From assembly GCA_045627385.1 (NCBI GenBank), contig JAZQNO010000021.1, forward strand, positions 1 through 64,000: a DNA stretch of 64,000 nucleotides, read 5' to 3'. A program made the translations under genes and the position numbers. Source of the DNA: UBA1757 sp045627385. Lineage in GTDB: Bacteria > Bacteroidota > Bacteroidia > Bacteroidales > UBA1402. Numbering within the stretch: position 1 is the first letter of the stretch; each line of letters begins with the position of its first letter. The notes below the pieces were generated by a model. The model saw only the letters and a list, made by a program, of their open reading frames with translations. It made no database searches and was not told where the DNA came from. Below are positions 17,322-25,006 of the stretch, one piece after another.

Positions 17322-18344
17322 ATGTTCCGATTTGCAGAACCGTCCTATTTATATCTGCTGATAGCCATCCCTCTTCTATGGGCCGGCTTCATCTGGATCA
17401 ACGCCCGCCAGCGCAGTCGTCTGGAGGCCTATGGCGATCCCCGGCTGCTTGCCCAGCTGATGCCTGAATGCTCGCCCGCCAGACTCTGGTGGCATTTTGC
17501 CCTGCAGATGCTGGCCATGACGGTCATTGTCTTCATGTTGGCAGGTCCGCAGTTCGGCTCGAAGATTGAAAAGGTCAAACGTCAGGGGGCGGAAATCATG
17601 GTGGTGCTGGACGTCTCCAATTCCATGAATTCCCAGGACATTGTCCCCAGCCGCATGGACAAAGCCAAGCAGACCCTTTCCAAACTGATCGAAGAGATGG
17701 TCAACGACAAGATGGGGCTGATCGTTTTCGCCGGTGACGCTTATACCCAACTGCCCATTACGGCCGATTACGTGTCGGCTAAAATGTTTCTCAATACGAT
17801 TTCCACCGATATCGTGCCTGTTCAGGGAACGGCCATCGGTGCGGCTCTCCAGCTGGCAGGCCGTTCGTTCGGACTGACAGAAAGCGAGGCTGAAAGGGCG
17901 GTCATCGTGCTGACCGATGGCGAAAACCACGAAGACGATGCTGTGGGAAAGGCCAAGGAGCTTCTCGCCCAAGGCATCAGGGTTCACGTGGTCGGTATGG
18001 GTACGCCCAAAGGCGGTCCCATTCCCGTGGCCGGACGCAGCAACGATTTCCACAAGGACAAACAGGGCAATGTGGTCATTACCAAGCTCAATGAAGAAAT
18101 GTGCGAGCAGATTGCCCGGGCTGGAGGCGGCGTCTATGTGCGGGCCGACAATTCCAACGCGGCGCTGAAGGTGCTGGTCAAGGAGTTGGAATCCATGAAC
18201 AAGGCCGACATTGAGACGACGGTCTATTCCGAGTACGACGAGCAGTTCCCCTCGCTGGCCTGGATCGCTCTGCTGCTGCTTCTGGCCGACATGCTCATCT
18301 TGGAACGCCGCAACAGACGTTTCAGACATTTCAAACTGTTCTGA
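17322..18344 (+). CDS. batB: BatB, membrane vWA-domain protein
   Basis: The 340-residue paralogue of BatA has the same plan: two N-terminal membrane helices (about 9-26 and 58-76), a vWA domain with Asp97, Ser99, Ser101 in VLDVSNSMNSQD and LTDGENHEDD, and a C-terminal helix (SLAWIALLLLLADMLIL) before a basic tail. The intact metal site suggests it binds a ligand or partner through a divalent cation. It is one base from batC. BatA and BatB are thought to form a complex in the inner membrane (family knowledge). Confidence 0.93.
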   Translation: MFRFAEPSYLYLLIAIPLLWAGFIWINARQRSRLEAYGDPRLLAQLMPECSPARLWWHFALQMLAMTVIVFMLAGPQFGSKIEKVKRQGAEIMVVLDVSNSMNSQDIVPSRMDKAKQTLSKLIEEMVNDKMGLIVFAGDAYTQLPITADYVSAKMFLNTISTDIVPVQGTAIGAALQLAGRSFGLTESEAERAVIVLTDGENHEDDAVGKAKELLAQGIRVHVVGMGTPKGGPIPVAGRSNDFHKDKQGNVVITKLNEEMCEQIARAGGGVYVRADNSNAALKVLVKELESMNKADIETTVYSEYDEQFPSLAWIALLLLLADMLILERRNRRFRHFKLF

Positions 18345-18345
18345 T

Positions 18346-19053
18346 ATGAAACGATTGGTGTTGATAACAGTTTCTCTTCTCATGGCGGGCTCTCTGATGG
18401 CCCAAAAAGAAGAACGCACGCAACTGCGTGCCGGCAACCGTGCCTATCGCGACAGTTCCTACACGGAGGCCGAGGTGGCCTACAGAAAAGCGCTGGAAGC
18501 CGATCCGAAATCTCCTCAAGGCAGTTACAATCTGGGCAATGCGCTCATCAAGCAAGATAAGGCCCAAGAGGCTCTTGAACAGTATCAGCTGGCCTTGTCG
18601 GCCGAAGAAGACCCTATGAATCGGGCGGCAATCCTGCACAATATGGGAAATGCCCTGATGCTGGGACAGGATTTGCCCAAAGCCATAGAAGCCTTCAAGC
18701 AGTCGCTCCGGCTGAATCCTTCCGACGATGAAACCCGATACAATCTGGCTATGGCCCAGGCTCTTCTCAAACAGCAGGAACAGCAGCAACAGCAGGAACA
18801 GCAGCAGGAAGAACAGCAAGAGGACCGACAGGAACAGCAGCAACAACAGCAGCAGCAACCTCAGCCTCAGGAAGAGCAGAACCGGCCGCAGGAGCAGCCC
18901 GAACCTCAGGAACAGCAAGAACAGCAGATGACTCAGGAACAGGCTCAGCAACTCCTGGATGCTTTGACTCAGGATGAAGAGGAACTTCAGGAACAGGTCA
19001 AGAAGCTTCAAATGCAGCAAGGACAACGCATAACGACAGATAAAGATTGGTAA
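18346..19053 (+). CDS. batC: BatC, periplasmic TPR protein with glutamine-rich segment
   Basis: The 235-residue protein starts at the ATG at 18346, one base after the batB stop, which gives a clean signal peptide ending in SLMAQ; the frame is open further upstream but only inside batB. After the signal come about three TPR units (GNRAYRDSSYTEAEVAYRKALE; GNALIKQDKAQEALEQYQLAL; GNALMLGQDLPKAIEAFKQSL). Residues about 140-195 are almost only Gln, Glu and Pro, encoded by CAG/CAA/GAA repeats. The tail (LLDALTQDEEELQEQVKK) is a charged helix. TPR units usually hold proteins together, so BatC may bridge BatA/B and BatD/E. Confidence 0.9.
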   Translation: MKRLVLITVSLLMAGSLMAQKEERTQLRAGNRAYRDSSYTEAEVAYRKALEADPKSPQGSYNLGNALIKQDKAQEALEQYQLALSAEEDPMNRAAILHNMGNALMLGQDLPKAIEAFKQSLRLNPSDDETRYNLAMAQALLKQQEQQQQQEQQQEEQQEDRQEQQQQQQQQPQPQEEQNRPQEQPEPQEQQEQQMTQEQAQQLLDALTQDEEELQEQVKKLQMQQGQRITTDKDW

Positions 19054-19057
19054 ACAG

Positions 19058-21640
19058 ATGTTGATGGACAAAATACAGAAATATGGACTGCTCATGCTGA
19101 TGAGCCTGCTGACGGCCGTCTGCGCCTTCGCTGCGCCGTCTTTCACCGCCAGTGCGCCGGCAAAAGTCCAAATGGGCCAGCAGTTCCGTCTGACCTATAC
19201 CTTTGAAGACGGCGATCCGAAGGATTTCCGTCTGCCCGAATTGAGCGATTTCGACATTCTGATGGGCCCGTCCACCTCGACGAGCATTTCCATCATCAAC
19301 GGTCAGACCAGCCGGAGCTTCTCCTATACCTATGTGCTGATGCCCAAGCAGGAAGGCACCTTCACCATTGCTCCGGCAACGGCTCAGGTCAAAAAGGCCG
19401 AAGTGCAGTCCAACAGTTTGACTGTCACTGTCTTGCCGAAAGATAAGAACACTCAGGTCGGACAGTCTTCCCAGGCGTCCTCTTCGCAGGGAGCCACTTC
19501 TGTCCAATCTCTGACCGAGGAGAACCTTTTCATCCGGGTCATTCCTTCCAAGACTCACGTCATGGAGCAGGAGGGCCTTACACTCACTTACAAACTCTAT
19601 TCGAGAGTGGACGTCTCCGGTTTTGAAAATGCGAAATTCCCCGAGTACAAGGGTTTCATCTCTCAAGAAGTGGAACTGCCGCAGAACCAGCAGTGGGATA
19701 TGGAGAATTACAACGGTCTGAACTACCGTACGGCGGTGCTGCGTCAGACGGTCCTTTATCCTCAGCAGAGCGGTCAGTTGGACATTGAAAGCGGCAGTTT
19801 CGACCTGATTGTCCGAGTCCGCAACAACAACCCGCGATCCCGCAGTTTCTTCGACGATTTCTTCGATACATATCAGGATGTCCGCAAAACACTGACAACC
19901 AAACCCCTGAAGATTACGGTCGATCCCTTTCCTTTCGGAAAGCCTGCCCATTTCAGCCCCTTTGCCGGCAGCCTGAAGCTGAGTTCCAGCATCAGCACGA
20001 CTTCCGTGACCGCAGACGAGGCCGTCACCTTGAAACTGGTTCTGACGGGCAGCGGCAATATGAAGATGCTCAAGACTCCCGACGTGAAATTCCCGGCCGA
20101 TTTCGACATTTACGATCCGAAAGTCACCAACAGCTTCAAGAATACAGCCAAGGGAGTGACGGGCTCGAAAACCATTGAATATCTGGTTATTCCCCGTTAT
20201 GCCGGCAGTTTTGAAATCCCTTCCGTCGAGGTGTCTTACTTCGATTTGGCGACCAAATCCTATAAAACGCTCGTCAGCGATTCGTATACCTTGGAAGTCG
20301 CCAAGGGCAGCCAGTCCGATCCGACGGTTGTCAGCAATGCTTATGTGGCTAAAGAGAACGTGCGTTTCCTCGGGCAAGATATCCGTTATCTGAAGACCGA
20401 TCTGAAACTGAAACCGCATGCCGGGCTCATTTACGGCCAGTCATGGTTCGTATGGGCATTTGTGCTGCCTTTCGCCATCTTTGTGATTGTCCTGCTGATT
20501 TGCCGAAAGCAAGCCAAGGCCAATGCGGATGTGGCGGCGGTGCGCACCAGAAAGGCCAGCAAGGTGGCCGTACGACGTTTGAAAAAAGCAGCCTCTTTCC
20601 TCAAGGCAGGTGACCGCAGCCAGTTCTACGAAGAAGTCTTGAAAGCGCTTTGGGGATACACCAGCGACAAGCTCAACATTCCGCTTTCCAAGCTCAGCAA
20701 GGAGCATATGGATGAACAGTTGGAGCAGTCGCATGTGTCGGAAACGATTCGCAAAGAATATATGGAAATATTGGAAACCTGTGAATTCGAGCAATATGCG
20801 CCTTCGTCGGGTGCGCAGGGAATGGACGAACTCTATGCCAAGACGCTGAAAGTGATCGACAAGATGGAAAGCACCATCAAAACGCTTGTCTGCCTGGTCC
20901 TGTTAGGAGGTTTTGCCCTGATGTCGACGCCTGTTCTGGCCGCAGAAGCTCAGGACAGCCTCATCCTTTGTGCGTCACAGGCATACGCGGCTGGCGAGTA
21001 CGCTCAGGCGGCCGACTGCTACGAACAGCTGAAGGCATACGGTGAGTCGCCGCAACTCTATTACAATCTGGGAAACGCCTATTTCAAGTCCAATGAAATC
21101 GCTTCTGCCATTCTCAACTACGAACGGGCTTTGCGTCTGGCCCCTCGAGACGAGGACATCCGTTTCAATCTGGAAATGAGCCAGGCATACGTGGTCGACC
21201 AAATCGAGCCTTTGGGCGAATTCATGCTGGCCCGTTGGTACCGAAATTTCGGAAAACTGCTGTCGTCCAATCTTTGGTCGCTTCTTTCACTGGCCTTTTT
21301 CGCCGTTTTCATCGCCTGTCTGTGCGGCTTTTTCTTCAGCCGTAGGGGCGGATTGAAAAAACTTTCCTTCTGGATGGCTCTGATTTCAATTGTAATTACT
21401 ATCTTTACCCTCAGCTATGCCTCGCGTTCGTACGATGCGCTTGTCCACCCGGATGAAGCCATAGTGTTTGCCCCGACGGTGACGGTCAAGAGTTCGCCCG
21501 ACCAAAGCGGTACCGACATTTTCCTCCTTCACGAAGGGACCAAGGTCCGCATCAAGAGCACGCTGGGCGCTTGGAGTGAAATCGAATTGGCCGACGGCAG
21601 CGTCGGTTGGATGGAAACAGAACAGATAGTCATTATTTGA
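19058..21640 (+). CDS. batD: BatD-BatE fusion protein
   Basis: A single 860-residue frame covers two proteins that are normally separate. Residues 1-602 are BatD: a signal peptide (to about 27), a long beta-rich periplasmic region (FTASAPAKVQMGQQFRLTY onward), a membrane helix at about 462-483 and a cytoplasmic helical tail. Residues 603-860 are BatE: Met603 (ATG at 20864) starts what looks like BatE's own signal peptide (LVCLVLLGGFALMSTPVLAA), followed by TPR units, two membrane helices (about 738-760 and 770-788) and an SH3-like end (VTVKSSPDQSG ... VGWMETEQ). No stop codon separates the parts. Topology works for a fusion: the old signal peptide would carry the chain back to the periplasm. 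Confidence 0.9.
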   Translation: MLMDKIQKYGLLMLMSLLTAVCAFAAPSFTASAPAKVQMGQQFRLTYTFEDGDPKDFRLPELSDFDILMGPSTSTSISIINGQTSRSFSYTYVLMPKQEGTFTIAPATAQVKKAEVQSNSLTVTVLPKDKNTQVGQSSQASSSQGATSVQSLTEENLFIRVIPSKTHVMEQEGLTLTYKLYSRVDVSGFENAKFPEYKGFISQEVELPQNQQWDMENYNGLNYRTAVLRQTVLYPQQSGQLDIESGSFDLIVRVRNNNPRSRSFFDDFFDTYQDVRKTLTTKPLKITVDPFPFGKPAHFSPFAGSLKLSSSISTTSVTADEAVTLKLVLTGSGNMKMLKTPDVKFPADFDIYDPKVTNSFKNTAKGVTGSKTIEYLVIPRYAGSFEIPSVEVSYFDLATKSYKTLVSDSYTLEVAKGSQSDPTVVSNAYVAKENVRFLGQDIRYLKTDLKLKPHAGLIYGQSWFVWAFVLPFAIFVIVLLICRKQAKANADVAAVRTRKASKVAVRRLKKAASFLKAGDRSQFYEEVLKALWGYTSDKLNIPLSKLSKEHMDEQLEQSHVSETIRKEYMEILETCEFEQYAPSSGAQGMDELYAKTLKVIDKMESTIKTLVCLVLLGGFALMSTPVLAAEAQDSLILCASQAYAAGEYAQAADCYEQLKAYGESPQLYYNLGNAYFKSNEIASAILNYERALRLAPRDEDIRFNLEMSQAYVVDQIEPLGEFMLARWYRNFGKLLSSNLWSLLSLAFFAVFIACLCGFFFSRRGGLKKLSFWMALISIVITIFTLSYASRSYDALVHPDEAIVFAPTVTVKSSPDQSGTDIFLLHEGTKVRIKSTLGAWSEIELADGSVGWMETEQIVII

Positions 21641-21641
21641 T

Positions 21642-22340
21642 ATGGATTTTCTGACGAATCTCATAGCCTGGGACAAACAGGCGGTCCTGGCGGTGAATCA
21701 GCTTCACACACCGGTTTGGGACCGCTTCTTCTGGTTGGTGTCCGAGACCCTTGTCTGGCTCCCGGCGGCCATTGCCCTTGTCTATGTCCTTCTCAAAAAC
21801 AGGAAAATCGAATCTGTCCTGATCATCGCATTCGTGGCGGTCGCTCTCTTGCTTTCTGACCAGCTCGCTCACGAAATCAAGTTGTGGGTCGGCCGTCTGC
21901 GTCCGACGCACGATTGGGAGCTGATATCCCAACTTCAGTTTGTCAATGGCTACCACGGTGGCCGTTTCGGATTCCCCTCGAACCACGCGGCCAATGTTTT
22001 TGCCTTGACCGGCTTCTTCGTCTTCCTTTTCCGTGACCGCTTTTTTACGGGCTTCTGCCTGTTTTGGGCCGTTTTGGACTGTTTTTCAAGAGTCTATCTG
22101 GCAGCCCATTATCCTGTCGATGTCTGCTGCGGTGCTCTGCTCGGCTTCCTGATAGGATGGGGGCTGTATGCGCTGTATCAGACCGTCACCAAGCATTATT
22201 TCAAAGGATACGGGGCCAACCATATCTATAAAGCCAACCATACGGATACGCTTTTCCTCCGTCGCGACATCTATCTTCTGTTGGTGGTGTGGGGAACCGA
22301 TCTGATTGGCCTGTGGCTTGCCGCCTATTGCACAATATAA
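21642..22340 (+). CDS. PAP2-family membrane phosphatase
   Basis: The 232-residue protein is a PAP2 lipid-phosphatase homologue with several membrane helices. The three active-site motifs are present: KLWVGRLRPTHD, GFPSNHAANVFAL and SRVYLAAHYPVDVCCG, with the catalytic histidines in the second and third. Such enzymes remove phosphate from undecaprenyl pyrophosphate, phosphatidylglycerol phosphate or lipid A, so the substrate cannot be fixed from sequence. The ATG is one base after the batD-batE stop codon, so it is probably the last membrane gene of the Bat operon. Confidence 0.9.
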   Translation: MDFLTNLIAWDKQAVLAVNQLHTPVWDRFFWLVSETLVWLPAAIALVYVLLKNRKIESVLIIAFVAVALLLSDQLAHEIKLWVGRLRPTHDWELISQLQFVNGYHGGRFGFPSNHAANVFALTGFFVFLFRDRFFTGFCLFWAVLDCFSRVYLAAHYPVDVCCGALLGFLIGWGLYALYQTVTKHYFKGYGANHIYKANHTDTLFLRRDIYLLLVVWGTDLIGLWLAAYCTI

Positions 22341-22359
22341 TCACAAAACATAACGCCTT

Positions 22360-22611
22360 ATGACAAGAACAATTACATTCAACGAGTTGCGCAGAATCAA
22401 AGAAAGTCTTCCGGATGGCAGTTCCCAGCATATTGCCGATGAGCTGGGCATTTCGGTCGATACCGTCAGAAACTATTTCGGAGGACGCAATTACAACGGC
22501 GAAGGCATGAGCTGCGGCCTGCATGTGGAGCCGGGCCCGGAAGGCGGCATCGTACTGCTGGACGATACGACCATCCTGGATATGGCTCTGGCCATTCTTG
22601 CAAAGAAATAA
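22360..22611 (+). CDS. small helix-turn-helix protein
   Basis: The 83-residue protein contains a helix-turn-helix that resembles the recognition part of sigma-like or LacI-like domains (SQHIADELGISVDTVRNYFGG). A conserved second half follows: GLHVEPGPEGGIVLLDD and a C-terminal helix DMALAILAKK. Small proteins like this are common in Bacteroidales and are annotated only as DNA-binding proteins. It is 19 bases after the PAP2 gene, so it probably shares the transcript, and a terminator follows. No target is known. Confidence 0.75.
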   Translation: MTRTITFNELRRIKESLPDGSSQHIADELGISVDTVRNYFGGRNYNGEGMSCGLHVEPGPEGGIVLLDDTTILDMALAILAKK

Positions 22612-22642
22612 GCGGTCGTCAGCATACTGCGTTTTTGACTGA

Positions 22643-22680
22643 AGCGGCGGCGGTCTTTCGGGACCGTCCGCTGCTTTTTT
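22643..22680 (+). terminator. terminator at the end of the Bat operon
   Basis: A GC-rich stem (arms about 22643-22655 and 22662-22675, with one bulge) is followed by a run of T from 22675. It lies 30 bases after the small HTH gene. Confidence 0.8.
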
Positions 22681-22740
22681 CGTTTTTTCAAATTAAGGGG
22701 CAAAAATTGAACGATATCGAACTTTTTTAAACTGAGAGTG

Positions 22741-22772
22741 TTTGGGTGGCAATAGGGCGGACTCTAATTTTG
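22741..22772 (+). promoter_or_regulatory. promoter of the unknown gene at 22795
   Basis: TTTG at 22741-22744, a 20-base spacer and TAATTTTG at 22765-22772 match the full Bacteroides promoter pattern. The start codon is 22 bases downstream. Confidence 0.8.
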
Positions 22773-22794
22773 TGGGAAACCAATTCAAATAACA

Positions 22795-23403
22795 ATGTCA
22801 ACATCCAGTACTTTCGTTTTGTATGCCCTCAACTTGGAAAACCGTGTCAAAGGCGAACTGACCGCCGGCGAATCGCTGTACTACTCTTCTTTGTCGAAAG
22901 CCCAGAAAGCGGCCAGAGCGTATCGAGAAACCTATTCTTTTTTGTATGAACCTGATTGCCAGCGTGAGCTGTACTGTCTAGTACTTGAAGAGTACCAAAT
23001 GAACGCGGATTTTCCGCGCCGTCTGTCCATGCGGGTGCTTTCTCCTGAAGGAAAACTGGTGGATTCGTCCTTCTGCGACAGCGACGATGTCTATAGAGGT
23101 CGTCCGGAGTCCTTTCTCCGTCACCAGGTGGGCGATATCGTGGAAGTTCCGGTGGGGGACCGCTTGTGTCTGGGAATCGTGTTGGAAAGACCGCTGTCAC
23201 AAAGCGACCTTTCCATGAAGGCGGCCGAATCGCAGTGCGAATACGGGGCGGACGATTCCTATACGCTTATCACTTATCCCTCAATGGAAGTGGATTATGT
23301 GGATGCGCCGTTGGTATTCAAGCCTATGCACGAACCGACCGCCGGCGTGAGCCGCTGTCTGAAAGACGCTTTGGCGCAATATAAGGACTATGGCCTGATG
23401 TAG
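22795..23403 (+). CDS. protein of unknown function
   Basis: I do not recognise this 202-residue protein. It has no signal peptide or membrane segment, is acidic overall, and contains a segment that looks like a small barrel (QVGDIVEVPVGDRLCLGIVL, about 102-121). The N-terminus (STFVLYALNLENRVKGELTAGE) is not one I can place. It is a single-gene unit with its own strong promoter and its own terminator, which argues that it is a real expressed gene. Its base composition is like its neighbours. tRNA-Pro follows on the opposite strand. Confidence 0.7.
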   Translation: MSTSSTFVLYALNLENRVKGELTAGESLYYSSLSKAQKAARAYRETYSFLYEPDCQRELYCLVLEEYQMNADFPRRLSMRVLSPEGKLVDSSFCDSDDVYRGRPESFLRHQVGDIVEVPVGDRLCLGIVLERPLSQSDLSMKAAESQCEYGADDSYTLITYPSMEVDYVDAPLVFKPMHEPTAGVSRCLKDALAQYKDYGLM

Positions 23404-23407
23404 AAAA

Positions 23408-23435
23408 AGGTCCGGAAAAATCCGGACCTTTCTTT
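23408..23435 (+). terminator. terminator of the unknown gene
   Basis: A perfect nine-base-pair stem (AGGTCCGGA paired with TCCGGACCT) around four A residues, followed by TTCTTT. Confidence 0.85.
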
Positions 23436-23438
23436 AGC

Positions 23439-23515
23439 TGGTCGGGGTACCCCGACTCGAACGGGGGACCTCCTGCTCCCAAAGCAGGTGCGCTAACCAA
23501 CTGTGCTACACCCCG
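23439..23515 (-). tRNA. tRNA-Pro (anticodon TGG)
   Basis: The minus strand folds into a full cloverleaf: acceptor CGGGGTG with TACCCCG, anticodon stem CCTGC/GCAGG around TTTGGGA (anticodon TGG), and T-arm CCCCG-TTCGAGT-CGGGG. The CCA end is encoded. The D stem has one A-C mismatch (positions 12-23), which is tolerated in several tRNAs. Confidence 0.95.
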
Positions 23516-23566
23516 CCAAATGACGCTGCAAAAGTACTGTTTTAGCTTTGTATTTCCAACTTCGGC

Positions 23567-24994
23567 TTATTCAAAATAACTGGAACCGTCGTAGCAGTGG
23601 GTGCACAACTGGTCTTTCGGAAGGCCGATGGCTTCCACAAGATTTTCCAATGTGCTGAACTTCAGTGAAGTGATGTCGAACTGCTTGCGAATGGCTTCTA
23701 CCAGATTGCGGTAGCGTTCACTGTGACAGTCGGCATATTCCCGCAGGCATTCCTCGCTGATGTGTTCGTTGTCGACACCTTCCAGCTCGACAATCTTGCG
23801 GCGGGCAATCAGTTCCATATCGCTTTTCGAGGCGGTGAACTTAAGGAAGGGACAAGAATAGAGGATGGGCGGGCATCCGATGCGCATGTGGACTTCTTTG
23901 GCCCCACACTGGAAGAGGGTGCTCACATTGTCTTTCAACTGGGTGCCGCGTACGATGGAGTCGTCGCAGAAAATCACCCGTTTGTCGCGCAAGAGGGCCT
24001 GATTGGGCATCAGTTTCATTTTGGCCACGAGGCTGCGGCGGGTCTGGTCGCTCGGAGTGAAGCTGCGGGGCCAGGTGGGCGTATACTTGATTATGGAACG
24101 GCGATAGGGCAGTTCGCGGGTTTCGGCATAGCCCAAGCCTACACCGATGCCGGAATCGGGAATGCCAGACACCATGTCGGCCTCCGTCTTGTCGTCTTTA
24201 GCCATTCCGATACCGCAGCGATAGCGGGCGTTGTCCACATTGATGCCATCATAGTCGGATACGGGATATCCGAAATACACCCACATGAAGGCGCAGAACT
24301 GACGTCTTTTCTCGGGTTTTCTGAGAACAGTGTAGCCGCTTTCGGTCAACAGGCAGATTTCACCGGCGTCGACATAGTGTTCGATGCTGAAATCGAGGTT
24401 GGGGAAGGAGCAGGGTTCGCTCGAAACGGCCATGGCGCCTTCTTTCTTGCCGAGTACGATAGGAGTGCGTCCGAATTTGTCACGGGCGGCGATAAGACCG
24501 TCTTCGGTCAGCAGGAGCATTGAACAGGAGCCTTTGACTTTGCGGTAGACATTTTCGATGCCTTCCACAAAATCCTTTCCCTGAGTGATGAGCAAGGCAA
24601 TCAGTTCGGTCGGATTGGTCTGGCCGCTGCTGAGTTCGGCAAAGTGCAGGCCCTTGTCGAGCATTTCCTTTTCCAGCTCTGCGATGTTGTTGACGCAAGC
24701 CACCGTGACAATGGCGAACTTGCCCAGGTGAGAGTTGAGGATGATGGGCTGGGCATCGTTGTCGCTGATGACACCGATACCGGAATTGCCCGAGAAATCC
24801 TTCAGATCCGCTTCGAATTTGGTGCGGAAGTAGGAGTTCTCTATGCTGTGGATGTCGCGTTTGATGCGGCCGGTTTCCTTGTTGAGGGTGGCCATGCCTG
24901 CACGACGTGTTCCCAGATGTGAATTGTAGTCGATTCCGTAGAACAGGTCATTTACGCAAGACTGACTCGAAATGGTTCCAAAAAAGCCTCCCAT
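23567..24994 (-). CDS. PurF-like amidophosphoribosyltransferase homologue lacking the catalytic cysteine
   Basis: The 475-residue protein aligns with glutamine PRPP amidotransferase over its whole length. The phosphoribosyl half is intact, with the PRPP loop VIFCDDSIVRGT at 340-351. The N-terminal glutaminase half is altered: true PurF exposes a cysteine directly after the start methionine (MCG), but here the protein starts MGGFFGTIS, and the first cysteine is residue 13, in the wrong place. It therefore should not be able to split glutamine, and may use free ammonia or have another task. It lies 12 bases after carB in the same direction. Bacteroidales carry such a second PurF besides the real one, as far as I recall. 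Confidence 0.8.
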   Translation of the reverse strand: MGGFFGTISSQSCVNDLFYGIDYNSHLGTRRAGMATLNKETGRIKRDIHSIENSYFRTKFEADLKDFSGNSGIGVISDNDAQPIILNSHLGKFAIVTVACVNNIAELEKEMLDKGLHFAELSSGQTNPTELIALLITQGKDFVEGIENVYRKVKGSCSMLLLTEDGLIAARDKFGRTPIVLGKKEGAMAVSSEPCSFPNLDFSIEHYVDAGEICLLTESGYTVLRKPEKRRQFCAFMWVYFGYPVSDYDGINVDNARYRCGIGMAKDDKTEADMVSGIPDSGIGVGLGYAETRELPYRRSIIKYTPTWPRSFTPSDQTRRSLVAKMKLMPNQALLRDKRVIFCDDSIVRGTQLKDNVSTLFQCGAKEVHMRIGCPPILYSCPFLKFTASKSDMELIARRKIVELEGVDNEHISEECLREYADCHSERYRNLVEAIRKQFDITSLKFSTLENLVEAIGLPKDQLCTHCYDGSSYFE

Positions 24995-25006
24995 AATTGT
25001 ATGTGA

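Noticed and set aside
18770..18935. Possible CRISPR or tandem-repeat array in the CAG-rich tract
   Set aside because: Units are single codons encoding Gln/Glu inside batC, without spacers.
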